A stretch of 64,000 bases of DNA from Theocolax elegans (GCA_026168455.1 CM047427.1:12615505-12679504); one strand, 5' to 3'; positions 1-14,415 are shown, counted from the stretch's first letter. Program-made: numbers and translations. The notes: generated by a model from the letters alone, not told the origin.

Positions 1-2261
1 CCTTACATATCCCCAGTACCCACCCGTTACAATGTGTATAATTTCAAGAATTATTCTTTTTTCTCTAGTTTCTTTCTGCGTCCAAACATCATTGAAATCA
101 ATTTGATGTTTCAGTAACAATAACACACTGTTTATCACTTTTCAAATTACTTTTATAATTTCTATTTTACTCTAAATTTTAACATTTTTTGTAAGAGTAC
201 TTTGTACAAGCTATATTACAATGCTTGAAAAAGCTATCCTACACTGCATAAAGATCTAAAATTATATTTAAATGGCTAGACCTATTGCTTATAATTTCTG
301 ATACATTATTTTTTTTATAATTTTACATAAGATATCCTGTCTCAAAGTAACAAAAAAATCCGTGTTCCAAAGATATATAAAACTAGTAAATATAAAAATT
401 CATAGATTAATTTTGATTTTCCTAGTATTTCTCCAAATATTGCCTTTTTCAAAATGATAGAAAGTAAATTATGAATTGTCACACTTACGGGCATTGTATT
501 TCTACCCCAATCTTATTTTACGAAAATTATCATTGCGTACCTTATCGATAAACAAACAATAAACTATAGATATCAATTATAAACTATAATATCAATTATA
601 AAAAAAGAACTTTCATCCAAGAAAAAAATAAATTAAATTTTTAACACAGGAGAGCAAGTTGTACCAAAATTATCTGGTATGCACGCGCAACAAGGGTACC
701 GTATCGCGTATGAAGGTACATAGCGTCTATAGAGGGGTGCACGCGTGCAAACTTCAATATATATACAGAGGGTGAGAGAGGGAGAAAGGCGGTTAATACA
801 CCGATCACGTATCTTGCGCCAGGGGTCAGCGGCTGGCGTTACACATACATATTACGCGTCTAGCCTGTGAGACGGAGGGTACAGAGGGGTTATAACTGAA
901 CTTTCATAATATAAACCTTGTCGCTTTATACGAAGGAGGAACAACGCGCCGTCGATTTACCGGTTGACTGGACAAGATGTACCTTTGCTTCCTGTTGTTC
1001 TTCTTGGTGTTCTTGCTGTTGTTCTTCTTCCCTCCTTTCGGTCGAATAACCAACTTCGGAAATTTACTGTGAATTTCATTGTTTAGCTGCGATTAGGATT
1101 TCCTATTTTATTTCCAATTTTATGATATTTATAACGTAATTTCCCTAAAAGTATTATAATATCTTCTATAATTTTTTGTTTATTTTTTATACAGTATTAA
1201 ATTCAGAGCTTATTTTACTCAAGTGAAATAGGAGATTAACACAGATACTTTTCTACACTTTTTGTCTCATGTGTATATATATTTTTATTTCCTATTATGT
1301 TTGATTCTGATATGTGTCTTTTAACCTATTTAGTGCATCAATTTTTAATTATTTTTTATACTTTTTAAATAATTTATACAATAATCGAAAATAAACTAAA
1401 ATTAATCTTTCTGTAATAAATTATTTATCATATTAATTTGATGTACAAACTAATATTGTATGTTTGCATCTGTTGATTATATGCTATTTATTATATAATG
1501 TTCAATACTTCACGCAGTCCGATCACTCAATTATTCATGTATAATTTAATTTTAACATTTGCAATGTGAAATAAAAAAAATATTAATCTTAATAGCACAG
1601 AGCCGAAATAAAAAATATACTAAGTCGACTAGAAAGAGAAAAATAAAAGCGAGAGCTCTTAAGAAGACTTTGCAGAACGAACTTGTATAATTTACAAATG
1701 ATTCGTTGGAACGGATTATTCCGTCGTCTCCTTTATACTACGCTCGAATTCAGTTCATTAATGCCCGCCGGGTAAAACGTTGGACCTTTCATTGTTACCG
1801 TTGACGCTGGCTAATCGACGGGTTTAAACCGCAACCGCTCCAAAATATTCATAAAATCCACACACAGTTCGTTCCGCTCGAATTGTCCATCAATGCAATT
1901 AAAAAAAAAAAAACTTGCGTTTTCCAATATTATAATTAATATACGTATCGATTTTAAGTAGTTCGAGTCAACGATCGATCGGGCATAAATGTACATTACT
2001 TTTAATCCATTTAAATAATTTTATATACATACGAGATCGGTAGAAACAAATCTAATAAAACTCTTCTCGAGAAGATTAATGTAAAAAGTAGAAAGTGAAA
2101 GTAATAGAAAAAAGATAATGGATCTATCTCTAAATTAGTAATTTTTTATTCATCATATCTCGAGTGAGCGATGCTTTGGTCAATTTTGAAAGTCGAGGGT
2201 GTGCGCACACACGAGTGCCGGATATTTTCGAGTTATCGCCCTTTCATTTCCGCTTTACCTC
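1..2261. other. Intergenic, AT-rich, no gene seen
   Basis: Long A/T runs and no splice-flanked open frame. A GC-raised block with several CpG sites lies at about 650-1000, ending in a CTTCTTGTT-type repeat; it could be regulatory but has no recognisable motif. The 61-codon minus frame at 1811-1996 is not credible. Confidence 0.6.
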
Positions 2262-2368
2262 TCTTCTCTCTCTCCCTCTCTCTGGAAATACGCGAGCGGA
2301 AGGCTGGAGAGGCTCGCTGATTGCAGCTGCCTCCTGTAGTTCTTTTATTTTCTCTCCCCCCCCCCCCC
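2262..2368. repeat. Pyrimidine tracts: (CT)n and a C13 run
   Basis: CTCTCTTCTCTCTCTCCCTC at 2262-2284 and 13 consecutive C at 2356-2368. Small frames on both strands here (2164-2466, 2233-2415, 2321-2509) are low-complexity artefacts. Confidence 0.8.
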
Positions 2369-2767
2369 TCCACTACTCCATATCCCAAGCAAGTAATGTG
2401 TGTGTATATGTACACTCACTCACACGTAGCCACTTTCACATTGCAACAGAGAACTTGCTGTATTGAAGTTTCAGGAGCGGGAATGAAAACGATTTATCAC
2501 GAGAAGTGAGAGCCCGAGCTAATGCGTTTTCAGTTTACACGTGAGCCGAAATTGGCGCACTGTTGACATTGCCACATTGCGCGTCGATATAAAAAATAGC
2601 CCATTGTTCAAATCGACGAGTTGCTAATTTAAGAAGGCACTTGGTCTCGAGTTCTTATATTGAAACCGTTACCGTTGATGGAGGATACCGTTGTACGATA
2701 CCTCGTTGTCGCTTCCTCTCGATTATTTAAACTCTTGTGGATTAACTTGATCTTGAGGAAGAAAAGG

Positions 2768-2792
2768 AAGAGAGAGAGAGAGAGAGAGGGGG
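2768..2792. repeat. (GA)n microsatellite
   Basis: About ten GA units followed by a G run. Confidence 0.8.
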
Positions 2793-4068
2793 TTAAGTTT
2801 TAAATGAGCTCCTAAACGATAAATTGTAAAAGTTTCCTCGCCGCTTTATGAATTTTTTTTTAACTTTTAGTTCCTAGTTTCATTATATCGGACTATATAT
2901 ACACAATTGATGACTATAATTTAATATATTATCCGAGACCAGTCAGTTAAAAATTGCTATTTTATATGGACTCTTGAAACGTAAATTATAAAATTACATC
3001 GTTAGATTTAATGTACGAGCGTGTAGTACGAAAATGATTAGAAAAATTAATGTCGCCGCGTCGTTCTAAACATGTCCAAATTGAGTGTTATTAGATTAAA
3101 ACTGCACATCCGTGCATTGTAGTTAATATATACTTATGAATATTCATACGACTCAGCTACAACAATTTTCAGCATTTCCAAACTTTGTATACACATCTCC
3201 ATACATTTCGGCAGCATGAATATGTATTTAAAATTTCGAGTACGTTACAGAAACCCGACTGGTAAGCGAATGATTTCGCAAAAATAAAATAACGATAATG
3301 TCGCGCGTTACAAATAAGACAAGTGGTTAAAAGTTCAGTTAAAAATCTGAAATATCAGTAGCTATTTTCTTTTTTCTCTTTTTTTCACCCTCACTCTAAA
3401 AGATCTCAATTAAATAAGGTTTCTTATCGAGACTGTAGATTCTTACTAAATCTATTATTGATCCGGATCTTGATTTATATCGTCTTGAATAAATTGCATC
3501 ACTGTAACGAAACGACGTTTTATTAACTTCGTTATAATCTATATTTGTTGCACCTTTTTTTATCTAGAAAATAATATATATATAGATAAAGTTTTAAAGA
3601 AATAAGCTTACGTATCTTTATATTACATGTATCAATTGTCATTACAATTTTTGTTAAATCGGTTTGATTATCGACGAGCTCAACGTACAAAAGATAAATT
3701 TATTTTATCAATTTAACGTATTTAAATTAAATATTTTATTAAAGATTTTCTTTAAATCGACATTATTGTACTATTGTACCCGGTGAAAAGGCAGGTAGAC
3801 ACCTATTATTCTATAGACTTTATAAAAGATCACACTTGTGTGCGTGAATCTTCTTATTTTTTTTATAAAACTGTTTGGTAGTATAACCTAGCGCGTAAAA
3901 CGCATCGCGCATTATCGCGGGGATCGTTATACTAGCGCGCATTTATGAAGCAGTACCGGTGGAACTGGCATAAAGACCCAGGGAATTATTACCTTCATTT
4001 CCGGGCGCTCTTTCTCAATTTTGCCCCGGCCTATTTCCCGGACGCCGATCCGATAAGACCGATGTGTA

Positions 4069-4152
4069 TACGTATATGTGTATATATATATACATACGTG
4101 TGTGTGTGTGTGTGTGCGTATACGGGTATATGTATATATGTGTGTGTGTGTA
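4069..4152. repeat. Compound (TA)n/(TG)n microsatellite
   Basis: Alternating TATATA, TGTGTGTG and GTATATG runs. The frame crossing it (3945-4184) is not credible. Confidence 0.8.
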
Positions 4153-4582
4153 CGCAGAGGATCGTTTCACCCACTTGTGTCTAATATGAGCGATGCCTTC
4201 CGCGTATCTGTTTCCCGTTTAATCTTAGCTGGCTAATGGATTTTTCAGTGATAATGTCGTAAGGTTATATCCCTCTGTTTATGGATGCTTCTTTCTTGTT
4301 TCTTTTACCTCGGCACATGAAAGTTTCATCGTTATTAAGATTTTTTTTAATAATTTTAATGTCTTTTTAAAAGTAATTTGAATATACAATGGCCTTGTGT
4401 TTATCTTTTGTTATTTTTTTAGTATCGGTGTATAACGATGTGGTGCCCACACGTCGAATATAAAATTGATGAGTTGGAAAAATGAATCATAAACATGCTA
4501 AATGTATTTTGTATTAAAATTGATTAAGTTTTGAGATTGAGTTGCCGTTATTCCTTAGAAATTGTGATAGTAATCAATATTT

Positions 4583-4663
4583 CAACTCTGCAATCGATGA
4601 GAGTATATCAATATGTTCTTTTTTGAGATGTTTCTCGTTTCACTCTCATCGATTATAGAGTTG
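4583..4663. repeat. Inverted repeat, 22-bp arms
   Basis: CAACTCTGCAATCGATGAGAGT (4583-4604) against its complement at 4642-4663, 20 of 22 pairs, 37-nt loop. Could be a small hairpin RNA, a palindromic transposon end or a chance structure; nothing around it decides. Confidence 0.5.
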
Positions 4664-5129
4664 AAGAAAAAATCGTACAATTCTCTAAAATCTGGTATAG
4701 TTTCGTAAGGTTATAAGTAGGGTTCTTATAAATTAATTTATTATTCATATTTATGTATCATATCGATATTTTATATTCTTTTGTCTTCTTCAATATATGA
4801 ATTATTTATATTAAGTTATATATATAGTAAGTATTTACGATTAAGTTTGTTATGCAATGAATACATAGAGTAGATAAATTTTAACATATCGGTTTGACGA
4901 TCGACAAATTGTGCTAAGGATTATGAAACTTTACATCTTTATAATTTTATAATATTACAATAGAAAAATCTCGTTCAGAAATAAATAAATTAATAATCCC
5001 ACGTCATTCAAACCACACCGGCGCAAATATTCGTTCGCAACTTAACGTCAAATACATTTTAAAAATTAAATAAAAATATGTGTAATACAAAAAAAGTGAC
5101 TTCTATAAAATTAAGCGATGTGTAAGTCG

Positions 5130-5405
5130 TGTAGAGCAATTTCAAAAAGTATTCGACCAAAATTATTTGTCGAATACTTTTCCTCGAATAGTTTTATTTA
5201 TTTCTCCTTTTAATCAAACAAGATAATCATTTTTTTATTAAAACAAAGTTTTGAAGAATTTTTTAATAGAAAAGAGATTTTTTATTTGATTACAGAAGAA
5301 ATAAAATAAAAATATTCGATTAAAAGCATTCGTCCAATACCAGTATTCCATGAAAAGTACTTGTTGAATACTTTTGGTCGAATACTTTGTAAAGTGTTTG
5401 AAGTG
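5130..5405. repeat. Palindromic AT-rich element with repeated GTATTCGA motif
   Basis: AAAGTATTCGACCAAAA (5146-5162) is perfectly inverted at 5372-5388. Further GAATACTT/AAGTATTC and TTCGAATA-like motifs lie between, and the flanking DNA pairs loosely, as in an old MITE. Another GAAGTATTCGACG lies at about 5465. Confidence 0.5.
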
Positions 5406-5928
5406 TCTTAAACGTTATTTCATTTCTTTTTTGGTTTTGACGTAACTTTTATTTCATTTTCATGAAGTATTCGACGTAAAGTTGTGGACGAATTTTTGTC
5501 CATCTCTGATTTAAAATAATGTACACGGACAAATTCTTCTTATAATTATTACTACGAAATTCGTTACAAAAATTAATGTTTCACTTGATTTTTAAGGTCG
5601 AATAATTTTTGTTACGCGCAATAATTTTTATAGTACCGTAAAGGTAAAAATTTCCCCACTCTTCTGCAATGAACGAGTGTTTAATATAAAATAAGAAAAT
5701 TTAATTCAAGTAATAAGTAATTATATTCATTTATGTTAAACAACAACATTTAAAGTGTATATTTTATACTTGCAGTATATATTTAATATTATTTTTAAAA
5801 TTATTTATTTTCATTCATTCACTGAGAGAAAGAAATATTTATGAGAAAGTAATCGTGCATTTGTTGCTATAAATTGACATTGACTTGTCATAAAATGATA
5901 TTTCTTAAGTATTAACGCTCAGTTCTTA

Positions 5929-5986
5929 ACTGTTAAGATTTTACGTTAATAGAAACGAATGAAAGTTTAACTGTTAAGAACTGATT
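5929..5986. repeat. Short inverted repeat around TTAACTGTTAAG
   Basis: TCAGTTCTTAACTGTTAA pairs with TTAACTGTTAAGAACTGA with two mismatches. Related TTAACAGTTAAG and TTAACTGTAAAG occur to 6060, so this is a small cluster of degenerate palindromic motifs. Confidence 0.4.
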
Positions 5987-6064
5987 GAAATAATACTTAA
6001 CTGTAAAGAAATATTCATTTGCCCATATTTAAGTCATCAGATCTTAACAGTTAAGAAACGTCAT

Positions 6065-9000
6065 TTGTCTCAAGCATTCCTTTCTCTCAAATACGTAACT
6101 GCAAAATTGTTTTACTGCGTTAATATTTACTGCGTTAATTTGTGTTAATATTTAATATGCATCTTTTAAATATTACTGAAAATCGGTATAAAAATAACAA
6201 ATTGTCGCTTTGTCCCAGCTTTCGCATGTAATAATACACGGCAATTTTTGTAAGAAAATTTTATTTGTGTAATTTCCTTTTGTCTTGAGTTACATGTATA
6301 TTTAAATGTGACGCAAATGAAAGATTGCACAATGCGAGTAAACTCTAAGAAGAAATGTATAACATAATTAAAAAAGCATTTCTTCCATGTCGTTAATATC
6401 TTACATTTTTAATTAGCCTCACGAGCCACGCGTCTCGAGTAAAACGATAAAGTCGTTTCGTCATAATTGTGTAAAATCTTTGTAGCCAACTTAATATCCA
6501 AGATAAACGGTTTGCGTTTTATAATTAAGCGATATTCTCTCCCCGTTTACTTAAGAAAATATGAAAACATTAAGCGGAACAACGGAAAATTAAATTTTTG
6601 AAAGAACACCACGTTTGGTTTTGTTTTTTTTACTACCCACGCGCGTATTCGTAAAATAATGTGTAACTCGAGTAACAAATCTTTGAAGAAGCAGAAGAAG
6701 AAGAAAATAAACGAGAAAAATGCGCGTAAAAATGAAACCGCAATTTTCCGTGATTAATTAAGAAACAGTCGATCTCTCCCTTGAAAAGGTAGATCAACGA
6801 GAGAAACGAGTTTCTGAATTAAAAACCGAGAGAGAAAGAGCGCGCGCACTCGCGTTGTTGAAAACGTACAGCACGTGCGTCGCTTAAACGCACATTAACC
6901 CAACTCGAGTAATACTGGTCGAGTCGGAAATAAGCGTGGAAAAAGAGGGTATTATATTTTTTCGCCGACGCGTCTTACCGTACGGTGGCAATTTATATAT
7001 ATATATATATATACACACTTTTCTTTTTCTTTTTCAAGAGGGGATGGGGGAGAGTTTGTCTATGTTATATACACACGAACTTTACTTTTTTCATTTTCGA
7101 CGCGCTTGTTATTTACTTTCGTTCGCACTGTTTCCTATTCCTTAATATAAAGCATATTTACGAGGCAATATCTTGAATTCACGGTTGCTTATATTGTCGC
7201 GCGAGAAAACGCTTAGTGGATTTCGACGTTATATCTTTTGAGATAAAGGCATTTCGAATTAGTGTTATTTAAAAGAGAAACTTTAAAAAATAAATTTTAC
7301 TAACTATTGATCAGTAAATGTCTTTATAAGCTACAAAATTGAGATAAAGAGATGTGCTTAAAATTTAATAAAAAAAATATTGTTGACTTTGCAGTATATA
7401 ACACTTTTGTCGTTATAATGAACTTATGATAAGAACGAAATTGCAGCGTAAGGTGTACTCGAAATTCTTGCGACATTGCGTCAACAAACCGCAAGTACGA
7501 GCCGCTGCTTGAAACTTGGGTCGAGAAGTCGACCAATGAACCGACCATGTATGTAGACCCCTTTGGCCTACAGAACCGGGTGTTTACAATCGTAAACTCT
7601 CGTGGTATCGAGCTTGAGTTTCGTCTTAGCCTGGCCACAGGCTCGTAGACACATACCCTTACTCTGCTCTACGAGACGACAACAAGTACATACGCGACAA
7701 CCCCCTTCTGTATACATTCTTGAGGTTCCTTCCCCGTTCTACGGTTATGACGCGTTTCTCATAAATTTATAGTTTTCAGAATTGCAACGCGGTGGCAGAA
7801 ACAAATTTTCTATTCTTACTTTGCAACAATAGCTTCAACTTGACTTTTATTCATTTCGACCAAGTTTATTTAACTTTGATGGAAGTTTGATTGATAACGT
7901 ATACATCGAGATTTTAGGTAACATGGAAGAGCAAATATCAAAGTTAGACAATTACAGGAAATAAATAACGGGAATAGGTAATCAACTATTTTTCTTAATA
8001 AATATTTTATAAGACATAAAATTTACCTGTATATACCGACAATGAACATACAATATATCAAGTTAACAAAACAGAGTTGTAAATGTATCCAAAACTTTAA
8101 TATTACTAGGACATCTTCAAGCGCGCTGCGCGTAGAATTATTTTATTCTTTTTCATAGAAAACATTTGAATTTTTGCAGTATAACCTTTTAAATATTAAA
8201 TGATCTTATGATCACGGCGCAGCCAATAAAATCAATCTTATTTTGGCTTGACTTTTATACTCATATCTTTTTTATTTTTTATAAGAGCTACTAGAGACCA
8301 TCTTGCGCGCACCTTGCATTTTTGTTAAATGTTTTAATCTTAAAGCAGGTTTCACACTTTTTAAAAGTACTTTTCTTTTCAAAAAATTTTTGTTTTCACT
8401 TCCAACCGACCAATCATATCACGTTTTAAAAGGCTTAGCATCATTTTTTTAAAGGGTGATATAAAATATTATCAAAGTTTAATTGATTAACATTATTTTT
8501 ATATGTGGCTCTTCCAAGTGTGTTAATAGTCGGTATATAAAGATAAATTTTAGGTTTTACAAAATATTACTTACCTTTGGAATTATTAAAATATGTATAA
8601 CATACATAGGATTTATAGAAAAACAATAACTGTTAAATAGCTATGTATAAAAATAGTGAACGATGGCTTATCCACTTAATTAACACTATTTTTTTCTTTC
8701 TATCTTTTACAATTATTCAAGTCAATGTGAGTTTCGAACATTCGGGTCAACATTAAAACGTTAAAAAGTAGTGAAGTATCTTAAATGAAAGTTTTTAATT
8801 CAATATGTAAATTAATGTTATAAGCTAAACTTATAATTAAATGTAAAAAAAATATTCTATACATTATTTAATTAATTTTATTTTATTAATTCTTCATTTC
8901 AGTCTGCAGTTTCAAGCACTCATGTCAACATTAAAACATGTACAAAAAATAGCTACATACTTTTATTAAATAAATTGTAAAGTCAAAATGGATAAAATAA

Positions 9001-9962
9001 TATAAAAAGGGATACTATATAGCCTGCAAATCGAAATAAAATATCATGAGCTCAATTCTGAAAGATGATTACTGAATCTTTGTGTATGCAATTAGTTCTA
9101 TCCCTTTTTTCACTCGGCAGTGTGATTCTCTGTCGCTCCCTCTATTTCCTATTGGCTCTGTCCTTCTTTTTTGCAGTCAACATATATATCTATATCGAAA
9201 AGGAAAAAGACATATTTTGTACAGGGAAATCGATGTATACATGAAATCTTTACATCTCTTTATCTTACAAATGCACGAAAGAATTGAAGTAGGGGTTGTT
9301 GCAGAAGATATATCGACAGGAAATAATGTGAGATTGAACGTACTACCAAAATAATGTATTTTAATTTAACATTTTTTAGGTTAAGTTATTTAGGTTTAAT
9401 TTCATTTTAGGAATAAGAAGTTTGAATATGTACAACTATAACAAAGAATATAAAATACTAGATATTTGAAAAAAAATTAAAGAAAAAATGAGATAATTGT
9501 AGGAAATAATAAACAAATGTTAGATAAATTTAGGGAAAAAATGAAGAAACGTTCGATAATTTGTATAGTTAATATAAAAAAATAACATAACAAAAAAACA
9601 GACAATGTTTAGAAAAAATAAAAAATGCTGTGTACTTATAAGATAAAATAAACAAATAGATAGAGATTAGGAAAAGTTAGATATTTTTTCAAACAATTAT
9701 GCTGTTTAACACAAGCCACGTTTAGTTTTAAAGTAACGTGGCAAAGTATAGATTTATAAAATATTTGTACGTAACTTGATTGAATGTTTAATACATAAAT
9801 TTATCTATATAAATTATTTATTATCGGGACACCGGATACTTATTTTAAGAAATGTAAACTTCATACAATTGAAACTTTAAATAGATATTTATATGATTAT
9901 TACTTCCGTAATTTAATTGTGTATACATATAAGTAATGATTTCTCAACCGCGTAACTTGAGG
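6065..9962. other. Intergenic, no gene seen
   Basis: Mostly AT-rich. A GC-raised block at about 7440-7760 contains a 104-codon minus frame (7324-7638) with no recognisable motif or splice sites. A loose direct repeat around GTCAACATTAAAAC occurs at about 8745 and 8925. A (TA)n tract lies at 6993-7012. Confidence 0.5.
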
Positions 9963-10643
9963 AGACCAGCCAGTATTAAAATTGAAGAAAAGCTATTCAA
10001 TATTAACAATTAATAATTTTTTTCATAACAATTCAAAACATTTTTCAATTTTTTACACAAATTATATTATTGTTAACTGTTATTTAAAATTTTTTTGGAC
10101 AATTAATATGCCACATAACTATTTTAATTAATTATGAGACTCCGTACTTTGATTTTTTTCCATAATGGATATACCGCAGGATATCTCAGAAACCATTTTA
10201 TCAAATAGGCTGAAAATTTAATAGTAACTTTTGAATATGATTTTAATCCACTTGAGCGGAACAGAATTTCAATGAAAGTCTAAATGTTTATATAAAAAAA
10301 TTATTAACTGTTTTAATATAATTTTTTAATTCTTTTAATTATTTTGGTAATAATATTTTTTTTATTACAATGTTAACACACAGTCTGTTCCGTTCAAGTG
10401 GATTAAAATCATATTTAAAAGTTACTGTTAAAATTTCAGAAAAAAAATCAGTCGAGTACGGAGTCTCATAATTAATTAAAATAATTATGTAACATATAAA
10501 TTAGCCAAAACATTTAAAATAAAAGTTAATAATAATATAATTTGTTTAAAAAATTAAGAAATAATTCAATTGCTATGAAAAATAATTACTAATTGTATTA
10601 ATAATATTGAATAGCTTTTTCAATTTTAACACTGGCTGGTCCC
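9963..10643. mobile_element. Hairpin MITE, ~680 bp, non-coding
   Basis: The ends read GACCAGCCAGTATTAAAATT and, inverted at the right, GACCAGCCAGTGTTAAAATT. Nearly the whole element pairs with itself. Matching internal landmarks are GAGACTCCGTAC (left) with GTACGGAGTCTC (right), and AATCCACTTGAGCGGAACAG with its inverted copy near 10385-10410. No ORF of note. A target duplication is not clear: left flank ...TTGAG, right flank CCAATAAG. Class unknown. Confidence 0.75.
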
Positions 10644-10917
10644 CCAATAAGAATATATTATATATTTAAAAAAATTAATTATATTTAGATTCAGTATAAG
10701 CTAGCATTAGCTTAGTTGAATAAATTCAAAAAATTTTTTGCGTAAGTATAAAGAAAAATCTCGGAATAGAAAAAAATATTATATTATCACATATACATTT
10801 TAAAATATACAGTAAATGAGAGTTCCCCCTTCGTTCTTTTTGCGTAACGACTCTTTTTTAGTTTAGCACACTTTCGTCGCGGATATACAAGGAGTAACCT
10901 CCCCTCTCCCCCCACCT

Positions 10918-10918
10918 C

Positions 10919-10949
<31 letters not shown>
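10918..10949. repeat. (CT)n microsatellite
   Basis: About fifteen CT units flanked by C runs; the minus-strand Arg/Glu-repeat frame over it (10787-10975) is an artefact. Confidence 0.8.
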
Positions 10950-11286
10950 CCGCCCCCCTTTGGTATACTCGACAAAACGTGCTTTTATTCAATTTAAAAA
11001 GTTTTAGTTGAATAATAGCCGGGAAAGTAAATTGGTTTTAAATGAAATAAGTGCCAGAAAGTTCAACTAATTGCACAAAGGTCCGCGAATTAAAAGATTC
11101 CCGGCGAAACGGTTTCAAAAGAAACGAGGTGGAAGGGCAAAAGAGCAGAGAGGGAGAGGGAAACGCTGCGAATCAAGGGTTATATAGTACATTCAAAAGG
11201 TTTCCTTTTACATTAGGTGCGAATAGTGTCCATCTTCAAAAGGACGAATCAAATATTGAATTAACTTTGCTACACCTGTACATATA

Positions 11287-12505
11287 CAGGGTGTCCGCGA
11301 GCTCCCTTCGCAGTGAGGACGGTGTGCACCAAAAATATTTGTATGTTACTACTTTAATTATAACTATAGTTGTTGCTTTAGCAGTAACAGAGAAACTCTT
11401 TTAGTATGTTACTAATATAGTAACTACTATAGTTATAACTATTTTTTAAACTTAAATTTTAGAAAATATTTTAGTAATAACTATAGTAATTACTATTTCT
11501 ATTATTTTAGTAACATTGATATTAGTATTAACTTTAGTAATTACTATAGTTAAAACTAAAAAAAAAAAACTATTTTTCTTTGCCCTGAAGCAGGCCGATT
11601 TTACGAGCATAGGGTAACCAACGCTAGATGCTAAATGTTAAGTAATTCTTGTAAGATATTCTAAATATTAGTATTAGATTAGTTTTAATTAATTCACCAA
11701 TCCTAGTTATAACCTATAAAATAGATGTTCTTAACCTCAAACCATTAAACTATTAAAATAACGTCAATAATCTCAACATTTCAAAATTAATAAAACACCT
11801 TAGTTTTAATATTTAACACACATACTTTTAACCCCAAATTATTAAAATGATAAAACTACCCTCAACATTTGAAAATTAATAGAAACATGTTATAACGTTT
11901 AAAATATAAATACAAAACTGGTTAAACCTATAAAATAAAAACTCTTAACCTCAAATCTTTAAAAACATTAATATACGGTAAAAAATATTAAAGAAATAAC
12001 AGAAACATTTTAGGTGCAACCAATAAAATAGATGTTTCTAACCTCAAATCGTTAAAAATATTCAAACATCCTAAAAAATATCGAAATTGGAAAATTAATA
12101 GAAATACTCTTATTATAACCTGTAAAATTACTTAAACGAACTGATTGTAACCTATAAAATAAAAATTTATAACCTCAAATCTATAAAATAATTGAACTAA
12201 CGTAGAAAATATCGACATTAAAGAATTAACAGAATCATTATAGTTTCAACCAAAAATAAAAGAAATTTCTAACCTCAAATCGTTAAAATTACTAAAGCAA
12301 CCACAAAAAATATCGAATTTCGTAAATTCGTAGAAACACTCTTATTATAACCTATAAAACTACTAAAACGAACTGATTATGACCTATAAATTAAATATTC
12401 ATAACCTGAAATGTATGATATAATTGAAATAACGTAGAAAATATCAACATTAGAGAATTAACAGAATCATTTTCGTTTCAACAAAAAAAAAAGAAATTTC
12501 TAACC
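11287..12505 (+). repeat. Left inverted arm of the foldback element
   Basis: Pairs with 14416-15633 almost without mismatch. It includes a recognisable single-copy segment, about 11585-11640, between the palindrome-rich outer part and the tandem repeats. An ORF at 11051-11404 that runs into this arm is not supported as a gene. Confidence 0.85.
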
Positions 12506-14130
12506 ATAAATTGTTAAAATTACTAAAGCAACAACAAAAACATCGAATTTGGTAAATCGTAGAAACACTCTTATTATAACCTATAAAATTACTAAAAACG
12601 GTCTGATTATGACCTATAAATTAAATATTCATAACCTGAAATCTATGAAATAATTGAAATAACGTAGACATTATCAATATTAGAGAATTAACAGAATCAT
12701 TTTCGTTCCTACAAAAAAAAAAGAAATTTCTAACCTCAAATCGTTAAAATTACTAAAGCAACCTCAAAAAATATCGAATTTGGTAAATTCGTAGAAACAC
12801 TCTTATTATAACCTATAAAATTACTAAAAACGGTCTGATTATGACCTATAAATTAAATATTCAAAACCTGAAATCTATGAAATAATAAATTTTATAAAAA
12901 AAATAAATTTTTAACCTCAGATTGTTAAAATTACTAAAGTAACCACAAAAAATATCAAAATTTGAAAATTATTAGAAACGCTCTTATTATGACCTATAAA
13001 ATAAATATTTATAACCTCAATTCTATAAAACAATTGAAATAACGTAGATAATATCAGTATTAGAGAATTAACAGAATCATTTTAGTTTCACCGAATGGTT
13101 CTAACTACAAACCGTTAAAATTACTAAAAGAAGCTAAAAATATCGAAATTTGAAAATTATTAGAAACTCTCTTATTATAACCTATAAAATTACTAAAAAC
13201 GGTCTGATTAATCTATAAAATAAATATTTATAACCTCATACCTATAAAATAATTGAAATAACGTACAAAATATCAACATAAAAGATTTAACTGTTTCATT
13301 TTATTTTCAACCAATGGTTGAAACCTCAAATCGCTAAAATTACTACAACAAGCTTAAAAATACCGAAATTTGAAAATTAGTAGAGACACTCTTATTATAA
13401 CCTATAAATTACTAAAAACGGACTGTTTATATCCTATAAAATAAACATTCATAACCTCAAATCTATAAATATTTGAAATAAGGTAAAAAATATCAACATG
13501 AGAGATTTAACAGAACCTTTTTAGTTTCAACCAATAAAATATATATTTCTAACCTCGATTTTTTTAAATTACTAAAATAACCTTAAATATATCAAAATTT
13601 GAAATTCTGTTGAATCACTCTTATTATAACCTATAAAATTACAATAGGTCCGATTATAACCTATAAAATAAATATTCAGAAACTCAAATCTATAAAATAA
13701 TTGATATACTGTAAATGATATTAGAGAATTACAGAAACATCTTAGGTACAATCAATAAAATAGATATTTCAAAACTCAAATTGTTAAAATTATTAAAACA
13801 ACTTAAAAAAATATCACTATTAGAAAAGTAGTTGAAACACTCTTATTATAACCTGTTGAATTATTGTAAACGTTCTGGTTATAACCTAAAAAAAATATTC
13901 ATAATCTCAAATCTATAAAATAATTAAAATATCCTAAAAAATATAAATATTAGAGAATTAGCCGAATCATTTTAGTTTCTATCAAAAAAAAACATATTTC
14001 TAACGTCAAATCGTTAAAATTACTAAAATTACACCCCAAAAATATCTAAATATGTATATGAGTAGAAACACTCTTAATATAATCTGTAAAATTACTAAAA
14101 ATGGCTTGATTATAACCTATAAAATAAATA
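12030..14130. repeat. Degenerate ~230-bp tandem array inside the foldback element
   Basis: The motif AACCTCAAATCGTTAAAATT or a close variant recurs near 12041, 12271, 12505, 12732, 12912, 13103, 13325, 13548, 13773 and 14002. Each is paired with TCTTATTATAACCTATAAAA. Spacing is mostly 180-235 bp. Units differ by many substitutions and small indels, so the array is older than the arm homogenisation. The same units occur inverted at 14130-15000. Confidence 0.8.
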
Positions 14131-14415
14131 TTTTCCAATTTCGATATTTTTTGTGGTTGTTTTTGTAATTTTTACGATTTGAAGTTAGAAATATCTATTT
14201 ATTGGTTAAAACTAAAACGATTCTGTTAATTCTCTAATGTTGATATATTCTACGTTATTTCAATTATTTCATAGATTTCAGGTTATGAATATTTACTTTA
14301 TAGGTTATAATCAGAACTTTTTTAGTAATTTTATAGATTATAATAAGAGTGTTTCTACGAATTTACCAAACTCGATATTTTTTGTGGTTGCTTTAGTAAT
14401 TTTAACGATTTGAGG

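Noticed and set aside
11051..11404. 117-codon frame crossing the left end of the foldback element
   Set aside because: It runs from flanking DNA into the transposon arm, so it is not a coherent gene.
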